Source: a virus
DNA length: 64,000 nucleotides
IMG/VR virus record: IMGVR_UViG_3300046011_005443
Location: 1-64,000 of that record
Reading direction: 5' to 3' (one strand)
Both the position numbers and the translations under genes were made by a program. Positions 1 to 8,658 of this stretch are shown here, piece by piece; position 1 is the stretch's first letter, and each line of letters begins with the position of its first letter. The notes under the pieces are model-generated. The model saw nothing but the letters and a program-made list of their open reading frames with translations, searched no databases and was not told where the DNA came from.

Positions 1-644
1 ACTATTTCAAAATTTACACTTCTACTGGCCACAGTCTTGGTAAACGAGAACAAAGGTACATCTGTGCCCACAGTTCGGAATCTATATTGCTCTGTGGGAA
101 TTCCTTGGATGGTAGCAGAACCTTGGCTGCGACCAAATTCTGTGTTGTCGGCCATAGCACTGTTCAACACAGTGAGAAATTGTTCTAACCAGTTGGTATT
201 GGTAGGGTCGTTCCAGGTTATCAACTGTTGGGCAAGATTCTTGCCATTACTGTCGACGATAGTATCAGTGGTAGATACTGAAACAAATTTTAAAAGTCCG
301 CTGGCGGCTGCTGTGCGTTTGGCATTGTAACTGAGCATGCGAGCAATACGCAGCACACTTTCTTTGGTCTCCGCTAGTTCAATAAAGTTTTCACGGCTGG
401 CAAGATCTATGCGGAATGCTAGGCTCTGGCCCAAGAACGCTACGGCATCTATCAATGCCATGTATTCTGATGATTCTATATAGTCGTTGAAATCTTCTGG
501 GTAGTTTTCACGTAGGTATGTGATAATAACCCTGCGCAGATTTTCAAAGTCGTAGCTGCGGAAATCCGCGTTTTTAAAGGTCTGATATATCCTGGTCCAA
601 TCTTGATTCAGTATGAGATTGTTTTGTCTGCTAGTTGTAGTCAT
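1..644 (-). CDS. 6: Baseplate wedge protein gp6, N-terminal part (cut by window edge)
   Basis: An open frame on the minus strand runs from ATG at 644 off the left edge (214 codons visible). It reads MTTTSRQNNLILNQDWTRIY and continues with IESSEYMALIDAVAFLGQSL, a segment followed by RENFIELAETKESVLRIARMLSY. This is the pattern I know from gp6 of T4-like marine phages. gp6 forms the inner ring of the baseplate wedges with gp25 and gp53 and triggers sheath contraction. It is the last visible gene of a minus-strand baseplate operon and follows gp25. A TAAATA late-type element ends 5 nt before the ATG. The C-terminal part is not in the window. The assignment rests on remembered family similarity. 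Confidence 0.85.
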   Translation of the reverse strand, partial: MTTTSRQNNLILNQDWTRIYQTFKNADFRSYDFENLRRVIITYLRENYPEDFNDYIESSEYMALIDAVAFLGQSLAFRIDLASRENFIELAETKESVLRIARMLSYNAKRTAAASGLLKFVSVSTTDTIVDSNGKNLAQQLITWNDPTNTNWLEQFLTVLNSAMADNTEFGRSQGSATIQGIPTEQYRFRTVGTDVPLFSFTKTVASRSVNFEI

Positions 645-649
645 ACCAA

Positions 650-657
650 TATTTACC
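650..657 (-). promoter_or_regulatory. Late-type promoter element before gp6
   Basis: On the minus strand the sequence reads GGGTAAATATTGGTATG, so the TAAATA core lies 5 nt from the gp6 start codon. AAGGG upstream could instead act as a distant Shine-Dalgarno sequence, so the promoter call is tentative. Confidence 0.45.
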
Positions 658-673
658 CTTAAAAATAAACTGC

Positions 674-1111
674 TTAGTTAATCACACTGTTGTTTTTGTC
701 AAAGTTCAAGGTCATACGTTCATTGATGTTAAACGGAATATACACCAAATCTGCTTGAATACGCATGCCTTGATCTGTGCTGTCTATGTTGATTTCAGTG
801 ACTGCAAATCTCGGATCATAGTTGATGATGGCTTCTACGTCCTTGGCTATGATTTCTTTGACATCAGGAGTAAATGGTTCAAACAGCATGTCCCAGATCA
901 CTGTGCCGAATTCCGGATTTTCCAGTTTTTCGCCTTTGCGAATATAAAAATGATTGATCAAATCCTGCTTGACAAGATTGATATCGTATAGCTTAAAGTT
1001 CTTATTAGCTTCAGTAGAGCTGAATCCTTTATAGGTGAACTGACCTTGATTCTGCGTTACCGTAGCAGAACGCTGCGCTGCTGTTTGTTGGTTGTATAGT
1101 CTTGTGGCCAT
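674..1111 (-). CDS. 25: Baseplate wedge protein gp25
   Basis: 145 residues, close to T4 gp25 (132). The core LYDINLVKQDLINHFYIRKG, then NPEFGTVIWDMLFEPFTPDV, then a DPRF motif is the gp25/TssE signature; most members carry EPR where this has DPR. gp25 sits in the baseplate inner ring and seeds sheath assembly. The gene lies 29 nt upstream of gp6 and 3 nt after the gp5-like hub gene, within one minus-strand baseplate operon. The start is the first ATG, with AGGGA about 10 nt upstream. The fit of length, motif and position makes this a firm call. Confidence 0.92.
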   Translation of the reverse strand: MATRLYNQQTAAQRSATVTQNQGQFTYKGFSSTEANKNFKLYDINLVKQDLINHFYIRKGEKLENPEFGTVIWDMLFEPFTPDVKEIIAKDVEAIINYDPRFAVTEINIDSTDQGMRIQADLVYIPFNINERMTLNFDKNNSVIN

Positions 1112-1114
1112 GTT

Positions 1115-2710
1115 TTAGGTGTCCCTGTCAGTTTTATCTGGAGTTAATAATTGCGGTGCTCTATGTTCATGCAAGGCCCAAGGCTCATGCATGGGTATGC
1201 GTTTCATGAAGCTTTTTACAATGCCAGCTTGGTAACGCTTGTCCCAACCTGCTGTAGTGCTAGTGGCTAAATTGTCTCTGAGATCATAGGGTCTTACAAA
1301 GTCAGCAGCCTCGGCAGTTTCTGCGTTTGTAGGACCGTTAAAAAATATTTTAGTACCGTTGACTTTGACTTCTGCGCCACTACCTAAATTGATATCTGAA
1401 GTGGAGCTAATTTTAGTTTCTGCTCCGGATGCAATATCTAGATCGTTGTTGGTGGATATTTTAGTCTTGGCTCCGACTAATATATCTAGGTTAGCACCCA
1501 CTGTGAGTTTAGAATCATTGTTGATTAAAAATTCCATGTCTGTGGCAATTTCTACGTGCCACTTACCCGATTCAGTTCTCATATTGATATTTCTACCTGC
1601 TTCTAGATTTATATCTCGAGCAGCACGTATGTTGAGATCTTGCTGTGTATGCACACTGATGCTGTCTTGTGCATAGACATCGATCTTACCGTTGCTGGTA
1701 AGTTCTATCCATGCTGTGCCACGAGCATTAGCAATATAGATTAGATCTTCTGAGTTGTGCATCAGGATCTGATGCCCAGTTCTTGTTCTTACTCTAAAAT
1801 ATTCACTAGCAGGGATCGTTGCAGATCCTGTATCACCTTTTTTCTGATTAGTAGGATCTAAAAGATCGATGTATTTCACTGGACCTTCTGCAGCAGATTT
1901 TTCTCTGTGAAATCTATCATTGCCGTCATCCATGACCAACTGTGTGCCACCTAATCTACTCACTGGCACAGTGGCCTGACTGTCTGATTTGCCTATTTGT
2001 TGTTTTTTAGCACTGGTTCTGCGATCAAGCGGACCTGGAGTAGATATACCAAACACCATGCTAGGAGCTTCTCGCCTCGGTGAACTTGTATTGAATCCCC
2101 TGACATCATCTTCTAACAAACCTTGTTCGAGAAATCTATCTGCTATAGGATGGACTACTCTGGGATATTTTTCTGGATCAATTTCCTGCGTGTCGCCATT
2201 GATGCGTTTGTTGATTTCAGCCACAGGCAAGGGCAAGGTAGTATTACCATATCTTTTTTTATCTTCAGCATCTAAACTGTTTACAGTGCTGCTAGCTATG
2301 GCTGGTACCATGTGATTGATGTTGATGCCAGGTACGCAGGCAAACCAATAACCTGCTGCAGGATCGCCATTGACAAACAATACCAACACATTAACACCAA
2401 CATCCGGCGGTACAAACCACATGCCGTATGATTTCTGTGTGTCGCTGAACCCGTCAATGGTTGACTTTGATCCATCGTTGTTTCCCATGAATTCAAATGG
2501 AGTATAACCGAAAAACGGCGATGCGTATTTCACAATAAAAGTTTGACTGTCGTCACCTGATGCGTTTGACTGATCTTTCAATAAGGTAACTTCGATAGAT
2601 CCCATGAAGGAAGGGTCAAGATGACTGATAACTCGGGCGATGTATATGCCCGTGGTTAACCCACCGCTTCTGCCTTCATCATCAACTGACGGTCTTGATA
2701 ATTCTGCCAT
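1115..2710 (-). CDS. 5: gp5-like baseplate hub/spike protein without lysozyme domain
   Basis: 531 residues. The N-terminal ~130 residues look like the OB-fold of gp5/VgrG (GIYIARVISHLDPSFMGSIE; MWFVPPDVGVNVLVLF). A linker follows, then from about residue 310 a repetitive beta region (ISVHTQQDLNIRAARDINLE; LDILVGAKTKISTNNDLDIA) of the kind that forms the triple-stranded beta-helix needle. T4 gp5 has a lysozyme domain between these parts; I see no lysozyme-like motif here, so the spike probably only punctures. A C-terminal tail of about 80 residues with HEPWALHEHRAP follows the needle. The start ATG overlaps the upstream gene's stop by one base. I expect a trimer at the baseplate centre. Confidence 0.85.
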   Translation of the reverse strand: MAELSRPSVDDEGRSGGLTTGIYIARVISHLDPSFMGSIEVTLLKDQSNASGDDSQTFIVKYASPFFGYTPFEFMGNNDGSKSTIDGFSDTQKSYGMWFVPPDVGVNVLVLFVNGDPAAGYWFACVPGININHMVPAIASSTVNSLDAEDKKRYGNTTLPLPVAEINKRINGDTQEIDPEKYPRVVHPIADRFLEQGLLEDDVRGFNTSSPRREAPSMVFGISTPGPLDRRTSAKKQQIGKSDSQATVPVSRLGGTQLVMDDGNDRFHREKSAAEGPVKYIDLLDPTNQKKGDTGSATIPASEYFRVRTRTGHQILMHNSEDLIYIANARGTAWIELTSNGKIDVYAQDSISVHTQQDLNIRAARDINLEAGRNINMRTESGKWHVEIATDMEFLINNDSKLTVGANLDILVGAKTKISTNNDLDIASGAETKISSTSDINLGSGAEVKVNGTKIFFNGPTNAETAEAADFVRPYDLRDNLATSTTAGWDKRYQAGIVKSFMKRIPMHEPWALHEHRAPQLLTPDKTDRDT

Positions 2711-5118
2711 TAATTTTGTCCTAGATCTCGATAATATCTAAAGCCCACTCTTCGTTGGGGTTGATTAGATGTAGTGGTTGGTTGAGCGCCTGTGCTAGAG
2801 GATGCAGTGTCAGCTCCAACTGTAGAGCTAGAAGCACTGCTGTCAACCAATGATGTTTTTGGCGGTTCTTTGTCGCCTATTTCTACCGCTGGCACATCTG
2901 CTTTGTCTACCACTGATGCTTTGTCTCCGGTAATAGTTTCGTTGACTTCCGGTCCTTGTGGGCCTGGCATTCTAATACATTTCAATTTCTGTTTCCAATT
3001 TCCATCATTGAATTGATTTTCGCAGCTGACAACTCTATATATACCGCCAAAAGGGCTTTCCTTTCCTGCTATTGAAAAATCGTATAGACCAGTTAATGTG
3101 TTCACATCAGCTGGAGTTCTGAATGTCATATAGATATAGACGTTGCCGCTTTCATAGTTCATAGTGCCATCGTCTGTTATCTGTGCTGTGGGCGAAGCGG
3201 CTCCTACAAAATAGTTACTCATTCCCGAATCTATCAACCAATAAGGATCACCAAGTATTTCAAGATTTACCGTGACCATGTCAGCACTGCTGCCACTGAT
3301 AAACGCTTCTTGAAAATTCTCTGCAACGTTTTGTTCAACAGTTTTGTATTCAGAACCGCCTTTGAATCCTTTCAATAGTCTAGGATCACGTTTTGGTCTA
3401 GCTCTACCGGTTTGTGCAGACTGCACTTCCGCAGCTTGTCCTTTACCTGTTTTAGTAGAAGAATTCTTTGTTTCAGCTGCGTTTTGATCTTGTGTGGAAG
3501 TTTTAGCGGCATCAGCTTCTGGTTTAGGATTTGCTCCTGCATAGAATAAATTATTGATGTCAATACTGAAACTAAGAATATCTACATTTTGTCCGGTGTA
3601 GATGTATTGGTATTCTTTGACTACATCTTTCATTAGTTCCGCATAACCCACCGGTGCGGATGTGGCGTTGGCAAATATGCTTTGATGCACTAGATATGGC
3701 ACTACCCTGTAAGTGATCTTTTTTGCATAATCGCCTGTGATAACATCAAATTTCAACAGCTCTATTTGCACATCTAGTTTAAACCACTTGATAAATCCCT
3801 GCGGTGTTAGAAATTTAGGTTCTAAGGCTTCGGTGGCATATTCCGAACTGAGGATCACTTGATTAATAATTGCTGTCAATGACTGACTCTGTCCAAATTG
3901 AAAGGCTCGAGTTTTTGGATCTATGGTCATGCCTTCTCTTTTTAACACACCTGTTTTTTCATCGTATTGATCACCAGCTCGCTTGAAAACTGCACGACCG
4001 CCAGAACTTTGATCAAATCCCAAACTTGCAGAGGCTATGTTGTTCTGATCCAGTAGCTGAGGATCTGTTTTAATCATAGAGCTTTGCACTGCTGATTTAG
4101 TAGAGGCTCCTTCGGATGGATTTACCGTTGCCTTTTTAACTTCTGATTGATTGCCTGCTGAACTTTGCCAGTCACTGGACAGTATAGGAAACTGGATGAC
4201 ATATTCATCTTTTTCGGTGATCTTTCCTTCGGCCTTTAATTTGTCTTCATTCTTGTTGAGATATGCTACAAGACTGCCCTCGCTGCCCGACAACAAATCA
4301 AATACATGACCTTTGCCGCTGGCAAATATTTTTACATCACTATAAGTGGTGTTGATAGCATCAGAAAATCCTTGATGATTATATGGAATTGCTTCTACTT
4401 TATATACACTACCGCCTTCATTGACTGTAAACTTAGTAGACGACAGTTTCATTACAAAATACTTGGGTTTTATCTGAGACAAATTTTGTCCTAGTTCATT
4501 AAATCCCTGAATATCCATCCGCAATACAAATGGTGCGTTGTCTAGGTAACTAAGATATCCTGCTTTTACTGCGGCATTCTGCATGCTTTGTAACAACAGT
4601 CCCATAGAATGCGGTTCAATTATATCAAATGAAAATTTAACAGCATTGCTGTTGCCTGTGGCTTCATTGGCTCCTATCACTGTCTGCATTACAAAGTTGT
4701 TGATGTAGTATTCCGGACTGCCAAAAAATGTCGCCACTCTGTCTGCGTCGAATCGTCCTGCAGATGAAAACACTAAATTTTTCAATGCTGACGGATTATC
4801 TCTATAAGTTTTAGGATCGTTAAACTGCTGCGGAGTCAAACATGCCAATGTCCACAACACATTATTACTGGCAAACACTTCCATGGGATTACGAACTAAT
4901 GCAGGTAGATTTTTCTTAGCCGATGCAGCTGTGGTGTTTGTTTTTGTTTCCTGATTAGATTTACCATTTTCCAGCATGTCAGAGGCTCGTGCTGGAACTT
5001 CAAGGGTCGTTCTCACAGCATTGCCTATGGCAAGATTGCTGTTGGTAAATTCTGCAATAGCCCGGGTGCCGTCTGGTTTAAACTGTTCTATAGCGTTGGC
5101 TAAAAATCTAGCGACCAT
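2710..5118 (-). CDS. Large baseplate hub/structural protein (unnamed family)
   Basis: 802 residues, lying between the gp53-like and gp5-like genes and overlapping the gp5 gene by one base, so it is very likely a virion baseplate protein. I see no enzyme motif. The middle (FSFDIIEPHSMGLLLQSMQN; LRMDIQGFNELGQ) reads as a beta-rich structural domain. It has two low-complexity linkers rich in Ala, Ser, Thr and Lys near residues 50-70 and 560-600, and a Ser/Thr-rich tail after residue 760. By position it could do the job of the T4 hub protein gp27, which pairs with gp5, but I do not recognise gp27 sequence features. An AGGAG Shine-Dalgarno precedes the ATG. Confidence 0.6.
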   Translation of the reverse strand: MVARFLANAIEQFKPDGTRAIAEFTNSNLAIGNAVRTTLEVPARASDMLENGKSNQETKTNTTAASAKKNLPALVRNPMEVFASNNVLWTLACLTPQQFNDPKTYRDNPSALKNLVFSSAGRFDADRVATFFGSPEYYINNFVMQTVIGANEATGNSNAVKFSFDIIEPHSMGLLLQSMQNAAVKAGYLSYLDNAPFVLRMDIQGFNELGQNLSQIKPKYFVMKLSSTKFTVNEGGSVYKVEAIPYNHQGFSDAINTTYSDVKIFASGKGHVFDLLSGSEGSLVAYLNKNEDKLKAEGKITEKDEYVIQFPILSSDWQSSAGNQSEVKKATVNPSEGASTKSAVQSSMIKTDPQLLDQNNIASASLGFDQSSGGRAVFKRAGDQYDEKTGVLKREGMTIDPKTRAFQFGQSQSLTAIINQVILSSEYATEALEPKFLTPQGFIKWFKLDVQIELLKFDVITGDYAKKITYRVVPYLVHQSIFANATSAPVGYAELMKDVVKEYQYIYTGQNVDILSFSIDINNLFYAGANPKPEADAAKTSTQDQNAAETKNSSTKTGKGQAAEVQSAQTGRARPKRDPRLLKGFKGGSEYKTVEQNVAENFQEAFISGSSADMVTVNLEILGDPYWLIDSGMSNYFVGAASPTAQITDDGTMNYESGNVYIYMTFRTPADVNTLTGLYDFSIAGKESPFGGIYRVVSCENQFNDGNWKQKLKCIRMPGPQGPEVNETITGDKASVVDKADVPAVEIGDKEPPKTSLVDSSASSSTVGADTASSSTGAQPTTTSNQPQRRVGFRYYRDLGQN

Positions 5119-5418
5119 TTATACTCCTAGAAACTTTGCAAGGTTTGTTTTTTTTGGCAAGTATATCACAGTTCCTGGCTCAAAATCGTATATAGGGTCT
5201 TTGATAACGCTCATGTTTCTTTGTACAAACACCCACCATAGTTTGGCATTGCCATATACGTCATAGGCCAAAAGGTCGGGTCGATGCCTGTATTGGTTTT
5301 CAATCACATATCGAAAATCATCTGCTTCGGCTGGCACTGGTCTAATCTCTAAGAGATCGAGATAAAAATTATTCTGCCTAGTATCAGACCAGGGACTGGT
5401 TTTAGAGTATTTTGCCAT
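5119..5418 (-). CDS. 53: Baseplate wedge protein gp53-like (LysM-like end)
   Basis: 99 residues. The pattern YRHRPDLLAYDVYGNAKLWW, followed by DFEPGTVIYLP, matches the gp53 family: an N-terminal segment that recognises the wedge and a LysM-like ending (DFxxGTxIxxP). gp53 clamps adjacent wedges in the T4 baseplate. This version is shorter than T4 gp53 (196 residues). The start ATG overlaps the stop of the preceding gene in a TAATG arrangement, indicating translational coupling inside the baseplate operon. Confidence 0.8.
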   Translation of the reverse strand: MAKYSKTSPWSDTRQNNFYLDLLEIRPVPAEADDFRYVIENQYRHRPDLLAYDVYGNAKLWWVFVQRNMSVIKDPIYDFEPGTVIYLPKKTNLAKFLGV

Positions 5419-6683
5419 TAGATATATCCTACTTGGCCTTCACCGGACATTTTGCCTCTAGCATAGTCTTGTAAGCTAAATTTTCTCAGTCCTTGTCTGC
5501 TGTATACAGGCGCTACTTGCACTGTTATTGTGCTCAACACAGGCACCCAAGTGTATTTGCCGTTCTGAAAAGGATCACATTTGATGTAGTTTACATCGTC
5601 TTTGAAATCCACTGAGAATGATTTTATAATCACAGGAACCTTGTCAAACACATGACTACCGTAACCTGTGAGATTACAAATAATAGGAGGATTACCTGCA
5701 AGATCACCTTGCCCAAAAAACATCTTGGTAGCTGTCTTAAAAAATGTAGTTGCTGCTATCCAGTAGGCGCCGTCTGTGGCAGTTTCACAACTGAACTCAC
5801 CGCTGATTGATATATCATCAACCACACTGTTTTTGTAACTGTATTGAGAATAGTTGGCATGAGTTATAGGTATAGTATTGTATTCTGCCTTGGTGCTGAC
5901 AGTGATGTTAGGCATGTATGGCCATACCACACCGCCAGTTTGTTTGAGAACTCCGAATAACGGACTATTAAAAGTATTCCATTCACAATTTATACGCACT
6001 CGCCAATCATCCTTGGATCCTGCTTTCAACTGTATAGCCTGCCCTTGTGGTGCAAACACTTCTGCCCCTTTGGGTATGTTGATGCCTCGCTTGAGACTAA
6101 GTATATTGTTGAGCATGCCTGCTGCTCCACTGATTTCGCCGGCAGCTTTCATTAATCCGCCTGCAAGATTGCCACCAGTGAGTTTGTTAATTGTTCCGGA
6201 GATATCTGCTGCTATGTTACTCGTCGAACCTGCAACTGTTCTTAGCTTATCAACTGCACCTCCCACAGCACTTTGTATGGTATTGTTACCACCCATAGCA
6301 CTGGCTCCGAAGTTTTTTGCACCTCCTGCTAACTGGTTTAATCCTGATTTAAATCCGCCAGATAGATCAGAAACCTTGTCGTCAAGTTTGAGTTTGTCCA
6401 TGACAGAAGTAGCGTCTGGCAGGGCAGCTTGCCCTTCGTTAGTGGCTTGGCTGATGTTTTCCGAAATACCTGCTACCAGTTGTGAAAACGGAGCCACAGG
6501 ATTACTGCCGGGTCCCGAAGATGGTGCTTTATCGCCGCCGAATCCAAATGCCGCTGTTAATTTTTCATTAAGTGCGCGATTGTTGGACACTTGTGCAGCG
6601 GTGATGCTATCAGGCTTGCCGCTCTTCGCATTTATGCTAGCGGCTTCTTCTTCCGGCGTGTTGGGATAAGTCTTACGAGCCAT
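5418..6683 (-). CDS. Tail-tube-initiator-like baseplate structural protein (gp48/gp54 type, tentative)
   Basis: 421 residues and the first gene of the minus-strand baseplate operon. The first ~190 residues are low-complexity (Gly, Ala, Ser, Asn). The C-terminal ~210 residues form a compact beta-rich domain (WRVRINCEWNTFNSPLFG; ISGEFSCETATDGAYWIAAT; FFKTATKMFFGQGDLAGNPP; VPVIIKSFSVDF). This layout, with an EF-x(n)-YWIA-x(n)-TKMFFG block, is what I recall for gp48-type tube-associated baseplate proteins of T4-like environmental phages. It may cap the baseplate and start tail-tube polymerisation. An AAGGAAA ribosome site lies ahead of the ATG, and a TAATAAATAG late element lies about 27 nt further upstream. 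The family assignment is from memory and less secure than the structural role. Confidence 0.5.
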   Translation of the reverse strand: MARKTYPNTPEEEAASINAKSGKPDSITAAQVSNNRALNEKLTAAFGFGGDKAPSSGPGSNPVAPFSQLVAGISENISQATNEGQAALPDATSVMDKLKLDDKVSDLSGGFKSGLNQLAGGAKNFGASAMGGNNTIQSAVGGAVDKLRTVAGSTSNIAADISGTINKLTGGNLAGGLMKAAGEISGAAGMLNNILSLKRGINIPKGAEVFAPQGQAIQLKAGSKDDWRVRINCEWNTFNSPLFGVLKQTGGVVWPYMPNITVSTKAEYNTIPITHANYSQYSYKNSVVDDISISGEFSCETATDGAYWIAATTFFKTATKMFFGQGDLAGNPPIICNLTGYGSHVFDKVPVIIKSFSVDFKDDVNYIKCDPFQNGKYTWVPVLSTITVQVAPVYSRQGLRKFSLQDYARGKMSGEGQVGYI

Positions 6684-6710
6684 TTTGAGCAGATTTCCTT
6701 GTCATATAGA

Positions 6711-6720
6711 CTATTTATTA
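6711..6720 (-). promoter_or_regulatory. Late promoter of the minus-strand baseplate operon
   Basis: The minus strand reads TAATAAATAG, with transcription expected about 5 nt downstream, giving a leader of about 22 nt that contains AAGGAAA before the ATG at 6683. It lies back to back with the promoter for gp55. Confidence 0.6.
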
Positions 6721-6731
6721 TGATAAAAATG

Positions 6732-6740
6732 TGCTATTAT
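6732..6740 (+). promoter_or_regulatory. Extended -10 promoter for gp55 gene
   Basis: TGCTATTAT matches an extended -10 element (TGnTATTAT); no good -35 is present at the usual distance. It would give a leader of about 20 nt with ACGGAGAA before the ATG at 6768. Confidence 0.4.
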
Positions 6741-6767
6741 ATAACATATAACGGAGAATTCTAACTA

Positions 6768-7610
6768 ATGATTGTGCCTAAAATTAAGTATCTAACCAAC
6801 AAAGATTTACTAAGAGAAATACACCTAAGCAAGAATACCTACTGTAGTTTCACAGACCCTGCATACGAAGAATACGATTTAATTGTCACAACATTAGACA
6901 AACTGAACATACGCACTATCGCAGAAGCCAAAAGAAATAGAGCATCTAAAATGGCCAAGGCTGCACACGAAGCAGCTGTATACGCAGCTGGTAAAAAAAT
7001 GCCAGCTAAAGAGTTTGAAGTTGATTATCGCAAAGTGCAGAAACAAGATCTAGTTTTTCGTGTGATGACCTTTACACACATACCGTTAGCGCCGGGCCGT
7101 AAGAAAACTCTTAAAAACACTGCTGACAGTCATGACAAAGTAAACTTTCCGCCTTTCCAGCATTGGAAATATGATGACAACGATAACTTGATCTGTGTGG
7201 GCAAAAGTCATTGGAAAGGAGATCTTGATCATGGAGAGTTTTCAAAAGATCACGGACAAATGACCAACGACCTAGCTCGCATGTTTATCAAGCTCTGTGA
7301 GAGATATGCCACCAGAGGCAACGTCAGAGGCTACACATACAATGACGAAATGAAAGGTCAAGCTATTCTTCAACTAACTCAAATAGGACTCCAATTCGAT
7401 GAAAGTAAATCTGATAATCCTTTTGCTTACTATACTGCTGCTGTCACTAATTCATTCGTTAGAATTATCAACCTGGAGAAGCGCAATCAAAACATTCGAG
7501 ACGACATTCTCGAAATGAATGGTATGAATCCTTCATGGACACGTCAAAACAGCTCCAATGGTGGTAAGAACGCTCCCGGACCAGTCACTGTCACAGATAG
7601 TTTAGATTGA
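6768..7610 (+). CDS. 55: Late-transcription sigma factor gp55
   Basis: 280 residues, against 185 in T4. The N-terminus (KIKYLTNKDLLREI) corresponds to the T4 gp55 start region, and the sigma region-2-like block appears at about residues 158-245: DLARMFIKLCERYATRG, YNDEMKGQAILQLTQIGLQF, ESKSDNPFAYYTAAVTNSFV and RIINLEKRNQNIRDDI. gp55 directs host RNA polymerase to TATAAATA late promoters, and such elements are widespread in this window. About 120 residues (~30-150), rich in Lys and with a second His/Asp-rich part, separate the N-terminus from region 2; T4 gp55 lacks this insert. It is transcribed divergently from the baseplate operon. A clear ACGGAGAA ribosome site supports the start. Confidence 0.85.
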   Translation: MIVPKIKYLTNKDLLREIHLSKNTYCSFTDPAYEEYDLIVTTLDKLNIRTIAEAKRNRASKMAKAAHEAAVYAAGKKMPAKEFEVDYRKVQKQDLVFRVMTFTHIPLAPGRKKTLKNTADSHDKVNFPPFQHWKYDDNDNLICVGKSHWKGDLDHGEFSKDHGQMTNDLARMFIKLCERYATRGNVRGYTYNDEMKGQAILQLTQIGLQFDESKSDNPFAYYTAAVTNSFVRIINLEKRNQNIRDDILEMNGMNPSWTRQNSSNGGKNAPGPVTVTDSLD

Positions 7611-7612
7611 GT

Positions 7613-7641
7613 TTGACCTTACATTTATATTCTGTTATAAT
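7613..7641 (+). promoter_or_regulatory. Sigma70-type promoter for gp47-gp46 operon
   Basis: TTGACC (7613-7618), a 17-bp spacer and TATAAT (7636-7641) make a near-consensus promoter. The ATG of gp47 is at 7648, only 6 nt beyond the -10, so transcription should begin at or next to the start codon. The same TTGACCTTA start and TATAATT end recur at 60811-60840. Confidence 0.75.
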
Positions 7642-7647
7642 TAATCT

Positions 7648-8658
7648 ATGAATCTCTTTAAGAAAGTTGCATGCTTCACTGACATACACTTTGGATTAAA
7701 ATCCGGAAGTCGTACACATAATCAAGACTGCGAAGATTTTGTGTCTTGGTTTTGTGACACAGCTCGAGCACAAGGCTGCGAAACAGCTATATTTCTAGGT
7801 GACTGGCATCATAATCGCAGTACCACTGATGTTAGCACTATGAATTATACTGTGAGCAACTTGGAAAAACTCAGTCAGAGTTTTGAAAAAGTCTATTTCA
7901 TTCTAGGCAATCACGATTTATTCTACAAAGACAAGCGTGAAATCAACTCTGTAGAGTTTATGAGATTGTTTCCTAACATTGTGCCCATACGTGAGTTATA
8001 CACAGAAGGGGATGTCACTATCATGCCTTGGCTGATAGGTGATGAATGGACCACTGTAAAACAACTGAAAAGCAGATACATTTTTGGACATCTTGAGCTG
8101 CCGCACTTTTATATGAATGCCATGGTGCAGATGCCTGATCACGGTCAGTTGCAGACTGGACACTTTCAGAATCAAGAATTAGTGTTTACTGGACACTTTC
8201 ACAAGCGGCAACAAAAAGGCAATGTGGTTTATATAGGCAATGCTTTCCCGCACAACTATGCAGACGCAGGTGATGACGATCGTGGTATGATGATCATGGA
8301 TTGGGGTGGCAAACCCGAATATCATTCTTGGCCCGATCAGCCCATATACAGAACCTACAAGCTGAGTCAGATCATCGATAGGCCTGATGAGCTGCTGCGT
8401 GAAAAGATGCATTGTCGTGTGACCATTGACTTGCCTATCACATTCGAAGAAGCAAACTTTATCAAAGAACAATTCATGCCGCAGTATAAACTGCGTGAGT
8501 TAATGCTAATTCCAGAAAAAGTAGAAGTAGAAAGTGCTGTTAATCCCATAGACATCACATTTGAATCTGTGGACACTATTGTAATGAATCAAATCAATAA
8601 CATAGACAGTGATACCTATGACAAAAAATTACTGTTGGATATCTATAACGAACTATGA
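7648..8658 (+). CDS. 47: Recombination endonuclease subunit gp47 (Mre11-like)
   Basis: 336 residues (T4: 339). The calcineurin-like phosphoesterase motifs are in order: TDIHFG (Asp12, His14), GDWHH (51-55), GNHD (87-90), and GHFHK near residue 183, which bind the two catalytic metals. With gp46 it forms the phage Mre11-Rad50 complex that resects double-strand ends for recombination-dependent replication. It is the first gene of an operon; its stop overlaps the gp46 start (ATGA). No Shine-Dalgarno is visible, and the TATAAT box ends 6 nt before the ATG, so the message is probably leaderless. Confidence 0.95.
   Translation: MNLFKKVACFTDIHFGLKSGSRTHNQDCEDFVSWFCDTARAQGCETAIFLGDWHHNRSTTDVSTMNYTVSNLEKLSQSFEKVYFILGNHDLFYKDKREINSVEFMRLFPNIVPIRELYTEGDVTIMPWLIGDEWTTVKQLKSRYIFGHLELPHFYMNAMVQMPDHGQLQTGHFQNQELVFTGHFHKRQQKGNVVYIGNAFPHNYADAGDDDRGMMIMDWGGKPEYHSWPDQPIYRTYKLSQIIDRPDELLREKMHCRVTIDLPITFEEANFIKEQFMPQYKLRELMLIPEKVEVESAVNPIDITFESVDTIVMNQINNIDSDTYDKKLLLDIYNEL

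Noticed and set aside
37-330. Plus-strand open frame of 97 codons at the left edge
   Set aside because: It is antisense to gp6, whose minus-strand frame is uninterrupted and matches the family.
5878-6669. Plus-strand frame of 263 codons
   Set aside because: It lies fully inside the baseplate gene at 5418-6683 on the other strand; its Pro/Leu/Ser-rich composition is the shadow of Gly/Ala-rich codons.
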